The translations under genes were made by a program, and so were the position numbers. A DNA stretch of 64,000 bases from Lottia gigantea. Its lineage: Eukaryota; Mollusca; Gastropoda; Lottiidae. Under the pieces are notes generated by a model that was not told where the DNA came from, made no database searches, and was given only the letters and a program-made list of their open reading frames with translations. Shown here in pieces: positions 58,112 to 64,000 of this stretch. Each line of letters starts with the position of its first letter. Position 1 is the stretch's first letter. The stretch covers positions 201,848-265,847 of the forward strand of contig NW_008709027.1 in the NCBI RefSeq assembly GCF_000327385.1, read 5' to 3'.

Positions 58112-58839
58112 GGTCAATAATAAGAACGCGGCCTGCGTTGTCTTATTAGTCTTTTATCATATTTATAGTAAAGAATTTTATCGACTGGTCTTTAAATGGT
58201 ACAAAATCGTATTGAGTAGTTAATCATTCTGCACAAAGTACTTTAACTACATCATATCATGATTCTATGGTGTTTTTTTTTTCTACACAATGGTCTCTAT
58301 GTATTTTTTCTCTGTATACGTGAAATATTGTGGAAAAAGGTTTCATAAACCACAATAAGACTTTATAAGGAACATGAATGTTATGAAAATTTGATAGGTA
58401 TATGTGAAGTCAGGTGGTGTATATAGAAAACAGGCTTTAATAAACAATATCTAGAGATTAGTAATAATAAGATTATTATCGCTTGTATTGTTTAACTAAT
58501 CAAGTTTATAGTGGGTTATTACATGACTTTTGTTTACAAGGGATTTGTGTTTCAATCCACGGTATCGATGGAGAATTCAAACATTGTGTCAAGAAATCGC
58601 CATGTTCGTTTAACACTAATCATTTTCTAAAGAATGAACAGTACGAATTAACAACACCTCTCGGTTCTGTATTTTAAGGATAACATTCACATTAAAATTT
58701 AGACTATGGATTATTTAGACTAGTGATTACAAATTTTCAAGTGGGAGTTCTAATCAAAAGCCACATTAGTTCCTTTGTAATACGGGAATTACTGTTTAGA
58801 CCAAACAAAGTGTCATAATTGATAGTGCTAGATAAAACA

Positions 58840-59529
58840 ATGACAATGTTTCAAAGACGAATACGTCTAGATGATGCGTTAACATTACCACCGTTTAAAA
58901 ATAGTAAAAGTTTACGAGAAATACACTTATTACAGAACACAATATATTGCCGTGATGGTAAACAGCGACTACCAACACCGGACAAGCTGGCTATCATGGA
59001 GTTATCAACCAGTTTTCAAAAAAGAAGGTTGGGAAAACAACAACGTATTCTTACTGATATAACTAAACGATGTCGAGAACAAGATATATCAGACCTATCT
59101 GATGCTTTGTCGACCAAATGTAAGTTAAAAGCAGATAGAGAGAAGAAACACATCATCACAAAGAGACCATTGTCTGATCCTTCTCCCAACAGTCGCACAG
59201 AAACAGCTTATAAATCCTTCCCAGTACGAAGAATATTCAAAAAAACACGCTATGATTTGAATCAAAGACAATTACATCATAAACAACCTCGTAACTTAAA
59301 TAGTGGATTCCACACCGTCAGATCATCTAGAACTTGTGTTGATGGTTCCCAGGGTTCTCCAACAAAGACAGGCGACCTTTGGGCAGAACCGACATTTTGT
59401 TCTAAACCTCTTGAAGCGGAGAGAAAGACCCGAAATAAAACAGACCCCTGTATAACACTAAAATCCACAAATGGTACTACCCGAGAAAACACAACAACTG
59501 ACATTTATAGTGATACCAGACAACATTGA
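58840..59529 (+). CDS. Unrecognised basic protein, single exon, 229 aa
   Basis: An ATG (ATGACAATGTTTC) opens a 229-codon frame; a second Met follows two codons later, and the frame is also open a few codons upstream without an ATG. The product is rich in Lys, Arg, Ser and Thr, with no hydrophobic segment, and contains LPPFKNSKSLREIHLLQ, KRRLGKQQRILTDITKRC and several KTR/RK clusters, so a nuclear or nucleic-acid-associated protein is possible. No domain was recognised. It lies 0.9 kb past the receptor gene on the same strand and could be an intronless gene or the coding exon of a gene with upstream non-coding exons. The length of the uninterrupted frame in AT-rich DNA favours a real gene. Confidence 0.6.
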   Translation: MTMFQRRIRLDDALTLPPFKNSKSLREIHLLQNTIYCRDGKQRLPTPDKLAIMELSTSFQKRRLGKQQRILTDITKRCREQDISDLSDALSTKCKLKADREKKHIITKRPLSDPSPNSRTETAYKSFPVRRIFKKTRYDLNQRQLHHKQPRNLNSGFHTVRSSRTCVDGSQGSPTKTGDLWAEPTFCSKPLEAERKTRNKTDPCITLKSTNGTTRENTTTDIYSDTRQH

Positions 59530-60899
59530 TGGTAGTGACAATATTTGTAACCATACAATGACAGTGTTGGTGAGATCTGACTCTAATAATGTTGGTATAG
59601 CATAAATGTTGACCCAAATATAACACTGACCATAATAGTAATGTTATCCCATGACATTAATGTATGTTTATATTCACAATGCATCAGCAGAGCCAGTGAT
59701 ATCTTCCAGTTTGAGTGGTAGTAGAACTTCAATAATGTAGTGAAGAACAGTTCCAGTAAAATCTGACTAATAAAGTAGAATTATGTACAGATGAACTTGA
59801 TACATTTTGAAATTGTTATACTCTGGTGAAATGAAGTTCATACTCGATTTTTTGAGTGCTTTTAATGTTAGTATGCATTTTACATCTATAAGTGATAGTC
59901 CCAATATACCAGATGATATGCAGCATTGTTAGCATGGCATAGATATGGACAATGTTTAATGCTGATGTCAGCATAACATTGAAAACAGATTTTGTTTCAG
60001 AGAGAACTCTAATTAGTAAATATGTAAATATGAACCTGATCAGGTCTGAGATCGAAAAGTTATTGATTACTAACAGACTTTTACTTTATTTAAATTGATT
60101 CAGTTAATATTGAAATTAAATCTTATATCAAGTGGCATTTCTTTATTTTGAAAAGCATTGTGTTATGGTCTGTATTGTGCATTTTTTTCCCAATAAACCC
60201 AGATTTTGCAATTGAGGATTCTTTGCCTCAGCACAGTCCAATGGAATGACCTTCAACATTCTTTCATATTTTCACAATTTCAACCATCAAGTACTTGACC
60301 AAATTTAAATACAAAAATTCAGAAACAGGATTTAGTTGATATCAATTGAGCACCATCAAGTAACTATAATCCATGTAGGTCCAGCTGGTTAGTCCCTATG
60401 TATCCAGGCTTATCATGTCATCTTCACAATGTCAAAATATTATAAACCTCATTTTATACCTTGACTGTAATAGCCACCTTTCTTGTATTGTGAAGTTTTA
60501 CATTGCATGTCTGAAATTTTTTAATTGTAACTGATTTTCCTTAAAGGCCTATTCCCACATTGATTTTCAAATGCCATTTTATTCATCTTAGCTTATCAAT
60601 TGATATTTATAAACATTAACTAGTTTGTGTAAAATCTTAATTCTCTATGACAAAGCACAAACAAAAAAACAACTGAAAATATACATTTACTAACACTAAA
60701 TAACAGAACACAATTTTATGGTACACTACTCCTAGTATGCCATAAAATTGTGTTTCATTGTCAAATGTGTCAGAAATGGAAGCAAGAAAAGACATCTCTC
60801 TGCACATATATCTGATCATATATGAAATCAAACACTAAAGTCATCTCCCTTTTATTAACAATAAATTATATACAAGTTATTAAAGCTGTGCAGCTTTCC
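59530..60899. other. Likely 3' untranslated and intergenic sequence
   Basis: No exon was recognised. An AATAAA lies at about 60192 on the plus strand after the unrecognised ORF, and an AATAAA on the minus strand (60851-60856) serves the zinc finger gene. Confidence 0.4.
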
Positions 60900-62410
60900 C
60901 TATTCATCAGTTGTCATATCTTCTTTTACTCCCTGTGTTTTCACTTCAAGAGGTTTTGGAGCAATATATGATCCCATGCCTCCTGCTCTGTCAGCTTCTT
61001 CTTGTGTATATGGTTCAATGGATAAGTCCTTCAACCTATAAAAGTAAAATTTAACATGAACTAAACTGATAAATATATAAGGGTTGGCAAGTGGAACCCT
61101 GAGTGAGGTCTGATTCTAAACATAAACATGCAGAGTCCTATTTATTTTCAGGTAGATCAAACAGTCATAGAAACTGTATGCTAGTGTTGAGGTGAAATGA
61201 GAATTCACCTGATTGTCTTAATTATGGAATAGTAAGCTTATATGATATATGGTACCATACTCAATTAACAAAAGCATTTAACAGTATGTATTTCGCAATG
61301 CCTAAGTTTACAAAAGACTCAACTACAAATAAATTACCTTCTTTTGTGGGGTTTACTTCTAAAATGTTTATTCAATGTTGAATTACTGATGAAATATCTT
61401 CTACAATGATAAAAAAGTATTTCTTTGTTAAACCATATGGCCTGGATGAAAATGTGTGACTTTTACCTTGATAAATATCATATTCAAACCCTCCTTCTCC
61501 AACTGAGGGTCTGAACAACCTTATTTTCAGAGAAAAGGCCAATATGAAGCAGTATATCATATAGCCATATCACTCTAATGCAATTTTAACTCCTGACTGG
61601 ACTGGAGTGAGTAGGTCACAGTCTATGACTGTCACTATGCATCAACTTAACTTGGCTATACATAGTCCGATATACTACCTTTATTCCAGCCTCTGATGGG
61701 AGTCAGAAGAAAAAGACTCTGTTAAATGGGATTTCTACACCTCCACATAATATTGAATAATTTTAAGATGATTGTAAATTAGTGTTGGGCATCACCATAT
61801 ATTTCCTTTTGTTAGTAACATGTGACTCTGTGACCTTTGAACTTTTGGCTGCGCACGCAGTTTTAAATGCTAGGCCCAGATCACTTTACCAAAATAAACT
61901 TTGATGGAACCGGAAACATGATATAAATGGTGTAGGGAGAAAATGATGGTTTGTCTGAACTACAAAAATATTTATCTTTCCAAACATAACTGGGTTTTGC
62001 AGAACCGAGGTATCTAAAAATGTTTAAAAGCCCTGCACCTGCGCAGATGTGGAATGTCCTCATTTAACAGGGCTTATTATTTCTGTCTCTACACCAGCTG
62101 ACCAAATAGCTATCAGAGGTTGGAATAGAGACAGATGTTTCCGTCTAGGCTATACATTGAAGTTTAATCTTGCAAAGTTACAGTGTTGTATAATAAAACA
62201 ACTATTTACTACTTACGAACAATGTAAACAGTAATGTTGAGCAGCACCAGGTACTTCATAATCAACATCTTGCTTCAACATTTTATCAGCTTTTTCTGGC
62301 TTCATATCATCGTGTATCTGATCCAAATCTTTTATACGACGTTTCGTTTTGCCCTTTTTAGCCCAGGGATGATTACCTTTATGATTCCGCTTTCTACCCA
62401 CACATCCCAT
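60900..62410 (-). CDS. ZNF593: ZNF593/Bud20-like zinc finger protein, three exons, 130 aa
   Basis: Exons 62410-62217, 61400-61338 and 61035-60900 (TAG), GT-AG, phase 2 at both junctions, total 393 nt. The protein is short and basic at its N-terminus ([29 protein letters not shown]). A single C2H2 finger spans the exon 1-2 junction: [27 protein letters not shown], with Cys-x2-Cys and His-x5-His. It ends with the family block [23 protein letters not shown]. Length and order match human ZNF593 (about 134 aa) and yeast Bud20, a shuttling factor of pre-60S ribosome export. The predicted role is ribosome biogenesis in nucleus and cytoplasm. Intron 1 contains a TIR element. A poly(A) signal follows 44 bases past the stop. 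Confidence 0.93.
61664..62147. mobile_element. 484-bp TIR element in ZNF593 intron 1 with 10-bp target duplication
   Basis: Flanked by GGCTATACAT at 61654-61663 and 62148-62157. Left end AGTCCGATATACTACCTTTA then CCAGCCTCTGATGGG; right end, complemented, TAGACGGAAACATCTGTCTC then CCAACCTCTGATAG. Both halves also contain CTCTGTTAAATGGGA-like and TTTAACAGGG blocks, extending the inverted repeat. It is non-coding. The 9-10 bp duplication suggests a MULE-like or similar superfamily, but the terminal motif differs from the MULE at 15.5 kb. Confidence 0.75.
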
Positions 62411-63294
62411 TTTGAAATAAAATGGTCACAATATTTCTAGTTAGGTTATTATTATAAGCGTTCTGGTAAGATTATTCTGATTTGTTTACAAAATTTGTAC
62501 ACATGGCCGGAAGTCACGTGTTATATAGAAAATATACATTCGAATCACTTCCCTTTCTTGTATTTACGAAAAAATATAAGCTGCTTACAATATAAACGTC
62601 CATAAAAAAAACTTTGAAGAAGCTTCTCTCTGATCTGAAGTCGAAAGTATCCTTGTTGTTCCCAATGAGTCGCCATTTTCGGTGGGTGATTTGACTCTAA
62701 TTTAAATAGTTTTCAGAAGTGGCCTCTGCTACTAGAAATATACGAAAATTGCATAAAGAAAGCCGTTAAAAACACAATAAATGTAACTTAAATCATCCAT
62801 TTTATGCAATTTGAATTTCACCTTTTGTTTTTTCTTAAAAACTTAAATTTTTAACTTAGGTTATGTGATAATTCATGCAATTTTTAATTTAACCTAAGTG
62901 ATAATTTGGTGATAATTCCTGTAATTTTTATTTAAAAAACTTTAATTATCAACTATAAGACTTTTTAAAATTTGAAGTTAATATGTTAATATTTTGCCTG
63001 TTTCTTCAATACTTTTTTTTCATTTCAACCCCGCCACTGACCAGGTGTGCCTTATTGACTGCCAAATATTAGTGTGCCCCAAAGAGTGTGCCTACATAAC
63101 TTTGTGCCTATATATGACCTGTGCCTAAATTAACTTAAAAACAAAATGTACCTTAAGTATCGTGTCTAACTGTCTTGTGCTTAAATGACGCCTTAACCTT
63201 TGGATTGGCTTAAATTTTAAACCCTGTTTGAAACAGGCCCACAGCTAGAGGGGGGTCAGGGAAGACCCCCTAAGAAAATGGAATGTAGGTAATT
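62411..63294. other. Upstream region of ZNF593, no further gene seen
   Basis: Contains the presumed ZNF593 promoter just above 62410 (CCGGAAGTCACGTG on the plus strand at about 62507, which includes an ETS-like GGAAGT and an E-box CACGTG). The rest is AT-rich without recognised structure. Confidence 0.4.
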
Positions 63295-63648
63295 AGGTCA
63301 CAGGTAAATCGGTCACCGGAAATTTGGTCACAGTAAAACGGTCACACGGTAATTTGGTCACAGTAATAAGGTCACACGGTAATAAGGTCACAGTAAAAAG
63401 GTCACACGGTAATTTGGTCACAGTAAAAAAGTCACATGGTAATTTGGTCACAGTAATAAGGTCACACGGTAATTCGGTCACAGTAAAAGGGTCACACGGT
63501 AATTTGGTCACAGTAAAAAGGTCACATGGTATTTTGGTCACAGTAAAAAGGTCACATGGTAATTTGGTCACAGTAAAAAAGTCACACGGTAATTTGGTCA
63601 CAGTAATACTATCACATAGTAATTTGGTCACAGTAAAATTACCCATTT
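63295..63648. repeat. 30-bp minisatellite, about 11 to 12 units
   Basis: The unit is close to GGTAATTTGGTCACAGTAAA plus AAGGTCACAC. Because 30 is a multiple of three and the unit has few stops, both strands stay open for more than 110 codons, giving apparent 10-residue repeats. Each unit carries two GGTCAC half-sites. Units are over 85 percent alike by eye, with the ends more diverged. There is no reason to treat the open frames as genes. Confidence 0.9.
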
Positions 63649-64000
63649 TCAGTGGTGTTGGTCATCTTATTCACATCAACCGCTTGTAGTTGATAACTAG
63701 ATTCAATAAATGGTGGAGGACGGGCAATGTCACAACCTAAGTAGGTTCGTGACTTTGAACTTGACCTCCAATGACCTTAAAAGTCATTGTGTTTGTCTCT
63801 TCGTCCCATGGGGGTTCTTTGGACTAATTGCTCTGTCCAAATGCGGTGTCATGAATCCTCCAACACTCCGACACAGTCCGACAAGACATTTGAGACTTGA
63901 TATTCGCAAATTGAAAAGCACGTTTTCATCACACTGGCTGCAATCTTGACTACGTTTTCGAATTTACCATTGAATGTGGAATTCATATTTCCGCAGAATT
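63649..64000. other. Window end, nothing recognised
   Basis: No splice-supported exon, repeat or RNA gene was seen in the last 350 bases. Confidence 0.4.

Noticed and set aside
58483-58677. 64-codon plus-strand frame after the receptor gene
   Set aside because: Short, without splice context or recognisable family, and lies in what looks like 3' flank.
63293-63689. Open frames on both strands with ten-residue repeats (TVTKLPCDLF and NLVTVKRSHG)
   Set aside because: Explained by a 30-bp minisatellite lacking stops; open on both strands alike, so not evidence of coding.

Overview
This is a nuclear window from an animal, most likely a marine mollusc (possibly a gastropod). The evidence is AT-rich DNA, small GT-AG introns, animal genes, and many copies of a repeat that resembles the molluscan 'pearl' elements: ~160-bp core repeats beside GACG-type microsatellites, with short hairpins at the ends. 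No species name can be read from the sequence.

Layout. 1-9 kb: a nine-exon minus-strand gene of the animal family usually named after PEP synthase/phosphotransferase YvkC, with a 14-nt microexon, then repeats, a possible solo LTR and a Penelope-type endonuclease fragment. 10.7-36.6 kb: a tandem segmental duplication holding two complete phenylalanine-4-hydroxylase (PAH) genes, both minus strand. Each has 13 coding exons with identical lengths and phases and encodes 461 aa. Copy A (11.4-23.0 kb) has collected a pearl-like element, a MULE with 9-bp target duplication, and a BEL/Pao fossil. Copy B (27.3-35.9 kb) has collected different MITEs. 36.6-39.8 kb: no gene seen. 39.8-42.2 kb: a 31-bp minisatellite broken by a MITE and a pearl-like composite. 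42.3-47.8 kb: proteasome subunit alpha type-1 (PSMA1), in which one internal exon cannot be found. 49.7-51.7 kb: a two-exon cholinesterase-like carboxylesterase with a full catalytic triad and a hydrophobic C-terminal tail. 53.5-57.9 kb: an eight-exon plus-strand single-pass membrane protein with two SUEL-like lectin modules. 58.8-59.5 kb: a basic unrecognised single-exon ORF. 60.9-62.4 kb: ZNF593/Bud20-like zinc finger gene. 63.3-63.65 kb: a 30-bp minisatellite open on both strands.

The genes are ordinary, independent animal genes and do not form a functional cluster. The most informative part is the PAH pair, because the two copies give a natural before/after comparison. Transposon insertions show as filled versus empty sites, coding differences concentrate in two exons around the active site (including the position of human Tyr325), and copy A lacks the proximal poly(A) signal. 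All exon boundaries were read by eye from splice consensus, reading phase and remembered family sequences; no alignment or search was run.
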